6,021 bases of DNA from JBPCQA01 sp050998615 (GCA_050998615.1 JBPCQA010000041.1:1-6021); one strand, 5' to 3'. Shown: positions 1 to 5,887, counted from the stretch's first letter. A program made the numbers and translations. The notes: generated by a model from the sequence alone, not told the origin.

Positions 1-40
1 CTAGAGTGAGCACGCTCATCGCGCAGCCGGTGGAACCCAC

Positions 41-126
41 GTCCGGGTGGCGGAATAGGTAGACGCGCTAGCTTGAGGTGCTAGTGCCCGTATTAGGGCA
101 TGGGGGTTCAAGTCCCCCCTCGGACA
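41..126 (+). tRNA. tRNA-Leu (anticodon GAG)
   Basis: A complete class II tRNA folds here. The 7-bp acceptor stem pairs 41-47 with 119-125 (one G-U pair), and the discriminator base is A126, as expected for leucine. The anticodon stem 68-72/80-84 encloses the seven-base loop TTGAGGT, with anticodon GAG at 75-77, reading CUC and CUU codons. A long variable arm (stem 85-89/96-100, loop 90-95) marks a Leu/Ser-type tRNA. The T arm has stem 102-106/114-118 and loop TTCAAGT. The 3' CCA is not encoded. Only 40 bases of upstream sequence are available and no promoter is obvious in them. The last 22 bases plus two flanking bases recur at 2442-2465. Confidence 0.97.
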
Positions 127-128
127 CT
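105..128 (+). repeat. Possible attachment site copy 1 (tRNA-Leu 3' end)
   Basis: These 24 bases cover half of the T stem, the T loop, the 3' acceptor strand and two bases beyond the tRNA. They match 2442-2465 in the same orientation at 23 of 24 positions; the only difference is C119 against A2456. The 3' half of a tRNA gene is the usual target of tyrosine recombinases of phages and integrative elements. This copy would be the one keeping the functional tRNA. The att assignment is inferred from the repeat, since no integrase is visible. Confidence 0.55.
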
Positions 129-131
129 TCG

Positions 132-156
132 AAAGACCAGGTCTGACCTGGTCTTT
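132..156 (+). terminator. Intrinsic terminator of the tRNA-Leu gene
   Basis: An 11-bp perfect stem, AAAGACCAGGT (132-142) with ACCTGGTCTTT (146-156), has a three-base loop CTG. It starts five bases after the tRNA end and is followed by a T-rich stretch (TTGCCTTTTT), so it terminates plus-strand transcription. On the minus strand no T run follows the stem, so it is unlikely to serve the converging acetyltransferase gene. Confidence 0.92.
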
Positions 157-208
157 TGCCTTTTTGGAAAGTCCTGCGTCGGCGGGGACGCGAAGGAGGG
201 TGCTGCGG

Positions 209-709
209 CTACGACGTCTGAACTTGGCTGCTACGGGCCTCGTAGTGACACAGCTCGGAGACGGCTTCGACTTGGTAGAAGCCCGCGTGTTCGAGGGTCC
301 GCTGTGAGGCAACATTGTCAAGATCGGTGTCAGCGCGGATCGTCGTCACACCGAGACCGGCGGCAATCTGCACAAGGGTTCCCAGTGCTTCGGTCGCGTA
401 CCCCTGACCTCGAGCGGAGGGCACCAGGCCGTAGCCGATCTCAACGACTCCGCCATCGGGGGGTCCCTTGAAGCCAACGCCACCAATAGCCAGACCGTCG
501 GACTGACGCCTGATCTGGTAGTAGCCGAACGGACGCTGCTCGCCGTTCTGCTCGCTAGCGCGCAGAAAGCTGCCAATGGCAGCCAGGTCCCCTTCGAATG
601 GGTAGTCAGCCGCCCAAGCGTCGCCTGATTGGGGGGCACGATCGTGGATGCGCCGTGCCTCCAACTCATCGATCGGGTGCAAGCTCAACCGTGCAGTGCG
701 GGAATCCAT
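209..709 (-). CDS. GNAT family N-acetyltransferase (RimJ/RimL type)
   Basis: The 166-residue protein has the expected length for a single GNAT domain, which transfers an acetyl group from acetyl-CoA to an amine. Visible elements in order are IGGVGFKGPPDGGVVEIGYGL (about 75-95, beta strands 3-4), the acetyl-CoA pyrophosphate loop ARGQGYATEAL (about 99-109, fitting R-x-x-G-x-A), and the C-terminal DNVASQRTLEHAGF (about 131-144), the asparagine-to-GF signature of RimJ/RimL-like enzymes. The substrate cannot be read from the sequence; relatives act on protein N-termini, antibiotics or small amines. I chose ATG at 709 because GAG lies eight bases upstream; GTG at 718, three codons earlier, is the alternative. 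The gene converges on the tRNA and lies inside the segment bounded by the tRNA repeats. No frameshift or missing motif was seen. Confidence 0.87.
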   Translation of the reverse strand: MDSRTARLSLHPIDELEARRIHDRAPQSGDAWAADYPFEGDLAAIGSFLRASEQNGEQRPFGYYQIRRQSDGLAIGGVGFKGPPDGGVVEIGYGLVPSARGQGYATEALGTLVQIAAGLGVTTIRADTDLDNVASQRTLEHAGFYQVEAVSELCHYEARSSQVQTS

Positions 710-1095
710 GACGAGCACTCAACCAGCATCAAGCAACTGAGCTCAACGCAGTTACGACCGGATCTGCCGAGAGTCGCTCGATCATTGTCCGCGACGATCG
801 AAAGTGAGGGTTTAGCGTCACGTCGGCCGGAGATTCGAACGTCGTCGACAGTGCTTGCTAGTCCCGAGCGTCTGCTGCGCGAGAACAAGGCGGCCTACAG
901 AGCGAACTAGTCGACGCATTCCTTGCACCCCGCGACCTCCGCCCAGACGCGAGTCGCACGCCCCGCCGGCCGCGGCATTCCACCGCCAGTGGGCGTACAC
1001 AGACCTGGGCCCCGACGCGACCTGTCGCGAGGCGGAGACGGCCCTGATATGCCGATGAACGTGCGACGGCGAACGGCGTGAAAGAGTGTCGCCGC
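710..1095. other. Intergenic region between divergent genes, no gene recognised
   Basis: This stretch separates the minus-strand acetyltransferase from the plus-strand kinase fragment and should carry promoters for both. No clear -35/-10 pair was found. The several short open frames on both strands give low-complexity arginine- or proline-rich translations of the kind seen in shadows of GC-rich DNA. One plus-strand frame ending at 910 finishes in LLRENKAAYRAN, which looks more protein-like, but I could not assign it to a family. Confidence 0.5.
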
Positions 1096-1491
1096 ATGAT
1101 GGACACGCTTGATTTGCTGCATAGGTTCTGGGGAATCCGTCCCGCCGATGTCACGCCGCTCGGGGGCGGGATGAACTCAGAGACCTGGGTCGTCGAGCAT
1201 CAGGGATCGACATACGTCGCCAAGCGCGTCCCCGCGACTGAGATCGATGATCTGGTCGCTGGGTGCGAGGTCGCCTCGGCACTCGCTGACGCGGGGTTTG
1301 TCACGGGACGGTCAGTCCCCGCCGCTGACGGAAGGCTCGTCCTGACCGAGCATGCTCTGGCGTTGCTCGAACATGTGCCCGGCCGCGAACTGGAGGGCGA
1401 GACTGACGAGGAGCAGCGCTGGATCGCCAGCACGCTGGCTGGTGTGCATCTGCCGATGAGCGGGCGTTCAGGCATTGCCCGGGGCGCGTGA
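1096..1491 (+). pseudogene. Truncated aminoglycoside phosphotransferase-like kinase (N-terminal lobe only)
   Basis: The 131 codons match the N-terminal lobe of the APH/choline-kinase-like fold. The glycine-rich loop is LGGGMNSETWVV (22-33), the ATP-binding lysine lies in TYVAKRV (K43), and a hinge-like ALLEHVPGREL spans about 89-99. The sequence continues to STLAGVHLP (112-120), normally just before the catalytic lobe, then turns into SGRSGIARGA and stops. Family members usually have 250-330 residues. The HGD catalytic loop and the metal-binding DxD are absent, and only 53 bases separate the stop from the next gene, so the catalytic half is deleted rather than frameshifted. Phosphotransfer activity is not expected. 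AAAGAG lies nine bases before ATG 1096, supporting this start; GTG 1078 in frame is an alternative. The original substrate is unknown, and many actinobacterial members do not confer resistance. Confidence 0.72.
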
Positions 1492-1544
1492 TTTGTCGCA
1501 GCCGCATTCGCGGGTCAAGGCGGGTTCGTCTAAGGTCAGCGTTT

Positions 1545-2231
1545 GTGAGCGAGAAGCACCGGCGGCCGTCGGGCAGCCCGCCCTACTGGGCCGCCGGCAC
1601 ACAGATCATGTGGCGGGAGGGTGACGGGCCACTTGGCACGGGCGCGACGGTCGTCGACGGCTCGGTGCCGCACTTCGCTCAGCCTGTGACCGTTGTGCGT
1701 GACGACGCTCACGCCCTGCTCGTATGGCTGCCGACCGGGACGCCGGTGCTGCGGGCGGCGCGGGCTGATGTGCTGGGCAAGCGTGACGACACGAGCACGC
1801 TGTTCACAGCTGAGCTCGTGCAGGACCGCGGAGTACACGCACACTTCCATCAGCTCCGGGTGGCGCCTACCGGGCGGCCTTGGTCGGTGTGGGTCTTCTT
1901 CACCGAGGGCACCGGGGAGTTCGCGGGTTGGTACGTGAATCTGGAGAAGCCGCACGTCCGCGACGAGCGGACCGTCTACACCAGTGACCATGTGCTCGAT
2001 CTCGTCATCGAGCCGGATCGCACCATGGTGCGCAAGGACGAGGACGAGCTCGCGCTCGCCGTCGCGCAAGGCGTCTTCGACCCGACCGCTGCGGCAGCGA
2101 TCGAGGCCAACGCCGCCGAGGCGGAAGCGTTGGTCGGCGACTGGGGTCCGCCGTTCTGTGACGGATGGGAGCGATTCCGTCCCGACCCTGCCTGGCCGAT
2201 CCCAAGACTGCCGGACCACGGGGCTCGTTGA
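1545..2231 (+). CDS. DUF402 domain protein (FomD/Ntdp-like)
   Basis: The 228-residue protein belongs to the DUF402 family. The signature part is GWYVNLEKP (about 128-136), followed by VYTSDHVLDLVIEPD (about 144-158) and MVRKDEDELALAVAQG (about 161-176), whose aspartates match the metal-binding positions of the family. Characterised relatives are Streptomyces FomD, which hydrolyses a CMP-phosphonate intermediate in fosfomycin synthesis, and Staphylococcus Ntdp, a nucleoside tri/diphosphatase. A cytosolic metal-dependent phosphohydrolase is therefore likely; the substrate is not known. I chose GTG 1545 because AAGG sits nine bases upstream (1532-1535). The frame is open back to 1488, but the earlier residues are arginine-rich and unlike the family. 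The gene lies 53 bases after the truncated kinase on the same strand and may share its promoter. No terminator is evident downstream. Confidence 0.87.
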   Translation: MSEKHRRPSGSPPYWAAGTQIMWREGDGPLGTGATVVDGSVPHFAQPVTVVRDDAHALLVWLPTGTPVLRAARADVLGKRDDTSTLFTAELVQDRGVHAHFHQLRVAPTGRPWSVWVFFTEGTGEFAGWYVNLEKPHVRDERTVYTSDHVLDLVIEPDRTMVRKDEDELALAVAQGVFDPTAAAAIEANAAEAEALVGDWGPPFCDGWERFRPDPAWPIPRLPDHGAR

Positions 2232-2441
2232 CTAAGCATGTCCGGTCCCGTACAAGCCGACAGATCCGACCAGTCGGACAGTCCGCTCATGCCGCACCGT
2301 GGCGGCGATCCGACTCACGATCGAATCCGTGCACCACGGTGGTGCCCAACGGTAAAGAACAATCTTCGTCCGCGCCCAATAGTAGGGATCTTCTCCGGGA
2401 AATCCCTCCAACAATCAGCCCTAAAGGGGCTGGCGACCTCC
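2232..2441. other. Non-coding stretch with several dyad symmetries
   Basis: No credible gene lies between the DUF402 stop and the tRNA-like repeat. The region holds a near-perfect palindrome TCCGAC-CA-GTCGGA (2265-2278), a 15-base palindrome GCACCAC-G-GTGGTGC (2331-2345), and two hairpins, AGGGAT/ATCCCT (2384-2389/2402-2407) and CAGCCC/GGGCTG (2416-2421/2427-2432, loop TAAAG). None is followed by a T tract, so none is a clear terminator. In an integrated element this place would hold recombinase or excisionase binding sites; that is inference only. Confidence 0.4.
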
Positions 2442-2465
2442 GGTTCAAGTCCCCCATCGGACACT
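2442..2465 (+). repeat. Possible attachment site copy 2 (isolated tRNA-Leu 3' fragment)
   Basis: GGTTCAAGTCCCCC followed by ATCGGACACT repeats the 3' end of the tRNA-Leu gene (105-128) with a single mismatch. It is not part of a second tRNA. The five bases that should form the 5' side of the T stem are not GGGGG, no matching 5' acceptor strand was found upstream, and no anticodon arm of the right form precedes it. A tRNA 3' fragment in direct orientation about 2.3 kb from the intact tRNA is what a distal att site looks like. A decayed second tRNA copy is the alternative. Confidence 0.55.
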
Positions 2466-2898
2466 GTCCAATTGGCCTCTGACCGGGACCTATTGTCATG
2501 TTCGGGCACGTCGATCTGGGCAATGCCCTCCCGTCCCCGGGACGGAAGCCACCACAAGCCCCGCCCCGAAATGGCGGGAACCGCGCAGTCATCACCCCGC
2601 CACGGGTCCCGCGGCGGCCGTCGTGTCCGCACAGGCCTACCGGGCGGACGCGATCCGGTTCGGTGACTGTGTCGCGCCAGTAGTGCAGCAGCATCGTCAC
2701 GATGGTGTGCCGCAGCTGCACTTCGCCAACTTCGACGCCTTCCTCGCCGCGCTCGTCCTGGACCGCCTCGCCCGAATCGGCACCCAGGCCGCCGCCCCGC
2801 GTAACGCCGCCGGAACCGGTACCGTCGCCGACAACCCCACCGGCGCGCTGGCGACCGTGGACGGCGAGAAAGTTCGCAGATGTCAGGGAACCTGCTTG
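2466..2898. other. Region without a recognised gene; possible coding remnant around 2623-2890
   Basis: The first part holds the palindromes CCAATTGG (2468-2475) and CCGTCCC-C-GGGACGG (2531-2545). From GTG 2623 a plus-strand frame shows strong G/C third-position bias up to about 2890 and a helix-forming run including NFDAFLAALVLDRLARIG (about 2728-2781). It then continues as the antisense of the MmcQ/YjbR gene until 3069. This could be the tail of a broken gene that lost its own end, but I recognise no family, and the minus-strand frames here look like shadows. Confidence 0.25.
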
Positions 2899-3294
2899 TC
2901 AGTTGGAGTCGAGTTCGGCGACGAGTCGCGTCGCAGCCGTGTTGCGGTAAGACGAGTCGATCAGCTCGCATACCTGCTCCCAGCCGGCATCGGCTGCGGT
3001 CAGGTCGAGGCCGACCCAGCCGTAGCTGCCCAGGTAACCCGGCACGTACACCCGAGAGTCCGCCAGTAGTGCCTTCCGCTCGCTCGGGTCCGGCAGCACC
3101 AGCAGCGACTGATCGTGCTCGACCCACACGCCGTCGACCTTCACGGAGCCGCCGTAGTAGGCAAAGATCTTGATTGTGTAGAACGCCGGTCGCCCGTGAG
3201 AGATCTTCTCTGCGGAGCCAGGAAAGCCGTGTGCGATCCGTCGAATCCGGGCGAGCACCGGGTCATCGTCGCGGAACATGATCGGGTGATCCAC
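2899..3294 (-). CDS. MmcQ/YjbR family protein
   Basis: The 131-residue protein has the usual length of this single-domain family, often annotated as DNA-binding because its fold resembles CyaY and some nucleic-acid-binding proteins; no firm function is established. Recognisable blocks are DPVLARIRRIAHGFPGSAEK (11-30), the conserved SHGRPAFYT (32-40), FAYYGG (44-49), YVPGYLG (83-89) with GWVGLDL (92-98), and the C-terminal SSYRNTAATRLVAEL (114-128). The sequence looks intact. Relatives tend to begin shortly before the 'HPxMF' motif, so I place the start at GTG 3294; ATG 3279 is the other choice, and neither has a strong Shine-Dalgarno sequence. It stands alone, with 255 non-coding bases separating it from the antiporter pseudogene on the same strand. 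Confidence 0.85.
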   Translation of the reverse strand: MDHPIMFRDDDPVLARIRRIAHGFPGSAEKISHGRPAFYTIKIFAYYGGSVKVDGVWVEHDQSLLVLPDPSERKALLADSRVYVPGYLGSYGWVGLDLTAADAGWEQVCELIDSSYRNTAATRLVAELDSN

Positions 3295-3549
3295 GGCTTC
3301 ACTGTAAGAGCCCGCGCGGAAGGCCCTGCGGTCAGGCTCACCCGTCGGCGGTGTGCGCTCAGCGGCCGGGGCAACGGCCGGCAGGAGAAGACCCGCAGCC
3401 GAGTGCTCAAAGACCAGCGGATGCGCCATCGTGTGCGGGACCATCACCCATTCATCCTGGAAGAGACCCCAGCCAACCCGTGTAATCGCCGATGTCTCAG
3501 CGGACAGGCGAGCCCTAGCGGCATGGCGGATGTTTCGCCTTCGGGGGCG

Positions 3550-4845
3550 CTACCTCATGTGCTTATGGCGGGAGAGGCGGAGTTCTTCGTCGTCGAGCCG
3601 GGTTTGCACTTGGCGAAGGACGGTGTCGTCGATGCGCTGTTCGTCGCGAAGTCGCAACACCGTGGAGCGCTTGTGCGAGAGCGCGGCTAGGCGCAGGGCG
3701 GTGACGAACACGATCAGGTCTCGATCCGGGAACGGCGCGCCGGAGTGAAGGGTTTGCGGCACGGCGAGGGCGGCGGCGAGCGAGACTGCGCCGCGGAACC
3801 CGGCGACGCCGACAACCACTCGGGGGCGGGCTCCGACGCGGCGTTCGCGCTGTTGCGGCCGCCGGTCGAGCAATCGGATGAAGTACGGGTTGGTAAACAG
3901 CCACGCGAAGCGGGCGCCGATGACAACCGCGGAGATGACCGCGAGGAGCCCCAGCCCGCGAGTCAGGGCGACGCCGCTGAGGTTGCGGACGGCCGACTGT
4001 GCTTCGAGGCCGATGAGGACGAACAGGGCGCCGTTGAGCAGATAGGTCGCCAGCGTCCAGAACGCGGTCGTTTGCTGGCGGGTGTCGGCGCGCCCTATCC
4101 GCGGTCCGGTCTGGCTCATGATGAGACCGCATACGACGACGGCAAGAACCCCGGAGGCGTGCATAGCCTCGGCGAGCAGGAACGCGGTGAACGGAGTCAG
4201 CAGAGTGGCAACATTCTCCTGCAACGCGTCATGGAGTCGGCGGCGCACCTGCCCGGCCATCCACGCGGTCACCACCCCCGCGACCGCGCCGCCGCCGTAG
4301 GACAGCAGCAGCTAGCCGGAGACGTGCAACACTCCCAGCGGGTCCTCGCCGGTGGTGACGCCGATGGCCAGGCCGTACACGACCAGGGCGGTGCCGTCAT
4401 TGACCAGGCTCTCCGCGCGCAGCGTGGTCACGGTACGTCGCGGCAGCGCTCTGGTCAGCGCGGCGACCGCGGTGGCATCGGTTGGCGCCAGCGCTGCCCC
4501 GAGCACCCACGCCGGGCCCCACGGCAACCCCAACGCGTGCGCGGCAGCAGCGACCGCGGCCGCGGTTGCAACAACGAGCGCGGTGCTGAGCAGCACTATG
4601 GCGCGCAGATTCTTGCGGATCTCCCGCAGCGACGTGGTGAGGCTCTCCCAATACAGCAGCGCGGGCAGGAAGATCAGCAGGACTGTCTCGGGAGGCAGGT
4701 GCGCTGCGCGCAGCACGGGTACGAATCCGAGCAGCACACCGCAGGCGAGCAGCGGCACCGGCGGCGGGATACGGTAGCGGCGGGCGAGCACGCTGCACCC
4801 GAGGATCACTGCCCCGAGGACGACGATCAGCTCCAGACCGAACAC
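3550..4845 (-). pseudogene. Na+/H+ antiporter (CPA1/NhaP-like), broken by an amber stop and an internal deletion
   Basis: The frame encodes an integral membrane cation/proton antiporter. GTG 4845 has GGAGG five bases upstream (4851-4855 on the plus strand). The transport-site motifs are kept: APTDATAVAAL (120-130) with the TM5-type aspartate, and ESLVNDGTALV (145-155) with the ND pair. Codon 178 (4312-4314) is TAG; the same frame continues at once with LLLSYGGG and runs for another 253 codons, including NGALFVLIGLE (271-281) and GFRGAVSLAAALAVP (349-363) with the conserved arginine. After DLIVFVT (codon 382, near 3700) the expected last membrane segments and cytoplasmic linker are missing. 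The sequence jumps to STVLRLRDEQRIDDTVLRQ and RLDDEEL, which matches the extreme C-terminus of these antiporters. The total is 431 codons against roughly 520-540 in the family. A functional transporter is unlikely. The gene follows the ADH remnant closely and probably shared its transcript. Confidence 0.9.
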
Positions 4846-4862
4846 GGCGACCTCCGACGCCG

Positions 4863-5023
4863 CTGCTTGGCGGACAGGACACCGAGCAGACCGACCGCGC
4901 CGTCGCCGACCACGGCCACAGTCATGCCCCGTCGCACGCAGGCGGTGCCGATCAGAGTCGGCTCGGTCACCGGGGCTCCTCGAAGCGGACGTCGCCGGGG
5001 GCGTAGAGGACTGCTCCTCGCAT
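4863..5023 (-). pseudogene. Zinc-dependent alcohol dehydrogenase remnant, internally deleted and frameshifted
   Basis: The start is well preserved: ATG 5023 follows AAGGAG (5031-5036 on the plus strand) by seven bases. It opens with MRGAVLYAPGDVRFEE, the N-terminus of a common actinobacterial medium-chain zinc ADH that oxidises or reduces alcohols and aldehydes with NAD(P). This frame stops at 4967. In a second frame the sequence goes on with TEPTLIGTACV, comparable to the 'EPTDA..ATCVCG' part around residues 27-40 of relatives. It then jumps to RRGMTVAVVGDGAVGLLGVL followed by SAKQ, the GxGxxG dinucleotide-binding loop normally near residue 170-190. After AKQ homology ends and the antiporter's ribosome binding site begins within a few bases. 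All zinc ligands and the C-terminal half are gone. About 50 codons remain of roughly 340-350. Confidence 0.87.
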
Positions 5024-5103
5024 GATGTCGCTCCTTGTTCTGATGTGTTGCCGATGCGTCATGGGTGAGTTGGACCGGCAAGGTCCGGAGTCGCCCGTGG
5101 TGC

Positions 5104-5571
5104 TCAGCCGGCTTGGAAGACCTGCTTGGCGACGGCCATCGCCGACATCGCCTTCGGCCATCCGGCGTAGAAGGCCAGGTGCGTGATGGCCTCGATGAGC
5201 TCGGTCTCGGTCGCGCCATTCTGCAGGGCCAGGTCGAGGTGGTAGGTGAGCTGCTCGGTGTTGCCGCCAGTGGTCAAGGCGGCGACCGTGATCAGGCTAC
5301 GTTCCTTCGGCGAGAGCTGCGGGCGCTCCCAGACCTGCCCGAACAGCACGTCGTCGGTGTAGCTGACGAACGCGCCGAGCATCGCCTCCAGGTAGGTGTC
5401 GCCGTACCGCCTGTACTTGGCTCGGTGGGCTCGGTCGACGCCGTCGTGAACAGTGTCGCCGTCCCGGCGCTCGAACGTGCCGTCGCGTTCGACGCCGGGC
5501 CGCGGCCATGACGCCGTCGTGGCAGTGGCTTGGCTGCGCCCCAGCCCCGCACGCTCGCACGTCTCCATCAT
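5104..5571 (-). CDS. Carboxymuconolactone decarboxylase (CMD) family protein
   Basis: The C-terminal 100 residues of this 155-residue frame match the CMD domain well. It contains YTDDVLFGQVWERPQLSPKE (71-90), SLITVAAL (92-99), NTEQLTYHLDLALQNG (104-119) and ELIEAITHLAFYAGWP (124-139) with KAMSAMAVAKQVF following. The family includes the decarboxylase of protocatechuate breakdown, AhpD-like peroxidase partners and many proteins of unknown role; no CxxC redox pair is present here. The first 45-50 residues do not resemble the family, so the N-terminus may be altered or the true start may lie further inside. I use ATG 5571, with GAAG five bases and AGGAG about 14 bases upstream; ATG 5568 and ATG 5592 are possible. 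The ADH remnant starts 80 bases downstream on the same strand, suggesting a former CMD-ADH operon. Confidence 0.83.
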   Translation of the reverse strand: MMETCERAGLGRSQATATTASWPRPGVERDGTFERRDGDTVHDGVDRAHRAKYRRYGDTYLEAMLGAFVSYTDDVLFGQVWERPQLSPKERSLITVAALTTGGNTEQLTYHLDLALQNGATETELIEAITHLAFYAGWPKAMSAMAVAKQVFQAG

Positions 5572-5624
5572 TGCTGCTTCGTCTCTCCTCATCGCTTCGT
5601 CGTGGGTGGCAGTCGCCAGCAACC

Positions 5625-5640
5625 TTGCATTACAAAGCAA
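5625..5640. promoter_or_regulatory. Palindromic operator candidate upstream of the CMD gene
   Basis: TTGCATTACAAAGCAA is an imperfect palindrome of the form TTGCnTTnnAAnGCAA (12 of 16 positions symmetric) in an AT-rich patch of otherwise GC-rich DNA, 54 bases upstream of the CMD start. On the minus strand it includes TGTAAT, one base away from the -10 consensus, so a repressor bound here could cover the CMD promoter. No clear -35 box was found at the usual distance. The regulator that binds it is unknown. Confidence 0.4.
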
Positions 5641-5730
5641 ACCGCTGCACGTGCGGGCGCGGCAGGTCGCGCTTATCGGGGTTACAACAGAACCCACCTC
5701 CGCCCAGCAAGCCGACGTAGCGTGAACGTC

Positions 5731-5823
5731 ATGGACAACCGGACCGAGATACGCCAGTTCCTCGCCACGCCAGCGACGAGATCGACGAGCAGGAACCCGC
5801 CCAGCCGACGGACGGACACATAA
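5731..5823 (+). pseudogene. N-terminal remnant of an XRE-type (helix-turn-helix) transcriptional regulator
   Basis: ATG 5731 begins MDNRTEIRQFLAT, which matches the start of a very common actinobacterial regulator family with an N-terminal helix-turn-helix and a MmyB/MLTR-like ligand domain ('MDNR.EIREFL.TRRARI.PEQAGLP'). After codon 13 the frame departs from the family and ends at TAA 5821. Bases 5770-5805 still resemble the 'RARI..EQ' stretch if small indels are allowed. The helix-turn-helix itself and everything after it (about 270 residues in relatives) is missing. Such regulators usually sit beside the oxidoreductase genes they control, which fits the ADH, CMD and cupin neighbours. Identification rests on 13 residues recognised from memory, so it is moderate. 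Confidence 0.55.
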
Positions 5824-5868
5824 CCTACCCGGCCTCTCACCACCGACTCCCCATACAAACCGGATCAG

Positions 5869-5887
5869 CGTTGCCAGCAGCGCAACG
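5869..5887. promoter_or_regulatory. Inverted repeat upstream of the cupin gene
   Basis: CGTTGC and GCAACG form a perfect inverted repeat with a seven-base spacer, ending 49 bases before the cupin start codon. The position suits an operator for plus-strand transcription. It is not followed by a T tract, so it is not a terminator. It may equally be chance in GC-rich DNA; no matching full second copy was found at the 5625-5640 site. Confidence 0.3.

Noticed and set aside
779..800. Inverted repeat CGATC/GATCG in the 710-1095 intergenic region
   Set aside because: Five-base arms with a 12-base spacer are expected by chance and no T tract or promoter accompanies them.
1536..2219. A 227-codon minus-strand frame opposite DUF402
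   Set aside because: Arg/Pro-rich shadow; the plus strand carries the full DUF402 signature and a ribosome binding site.
2384..2463. A second complete tRNA ending at 2463
   Set aside because: The 5' T-stem half, the 5' acceptor strand and a proper anticodon arm are missing; only the 3' fragment matches.
2315..3127. A 270-codon minus-strand frame across the gene-free region
   Set aside because: Extremely arginine-rich, crosses the MmcQ/YjbR gene in another frame, and shows no recognisable motif.
3295..3447. A 51-residue N-terminal extension of the MmcQ/YjbR protein
   Set aside because: The extra residues are low-complexity and unlike the family, whose members begin near the 'HPxMF' motif.
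3745..5025. A 426-codon open frame on the plus strand
   Set aside because: It is antisense to the antiporter and ADH remnants. Its translation is rich in Gly, Arg, Gln and Asp without domain signatures, while the minus strand gives clear membrane-protein motifs. Long antisense frames are normal in GC-rich genomes.
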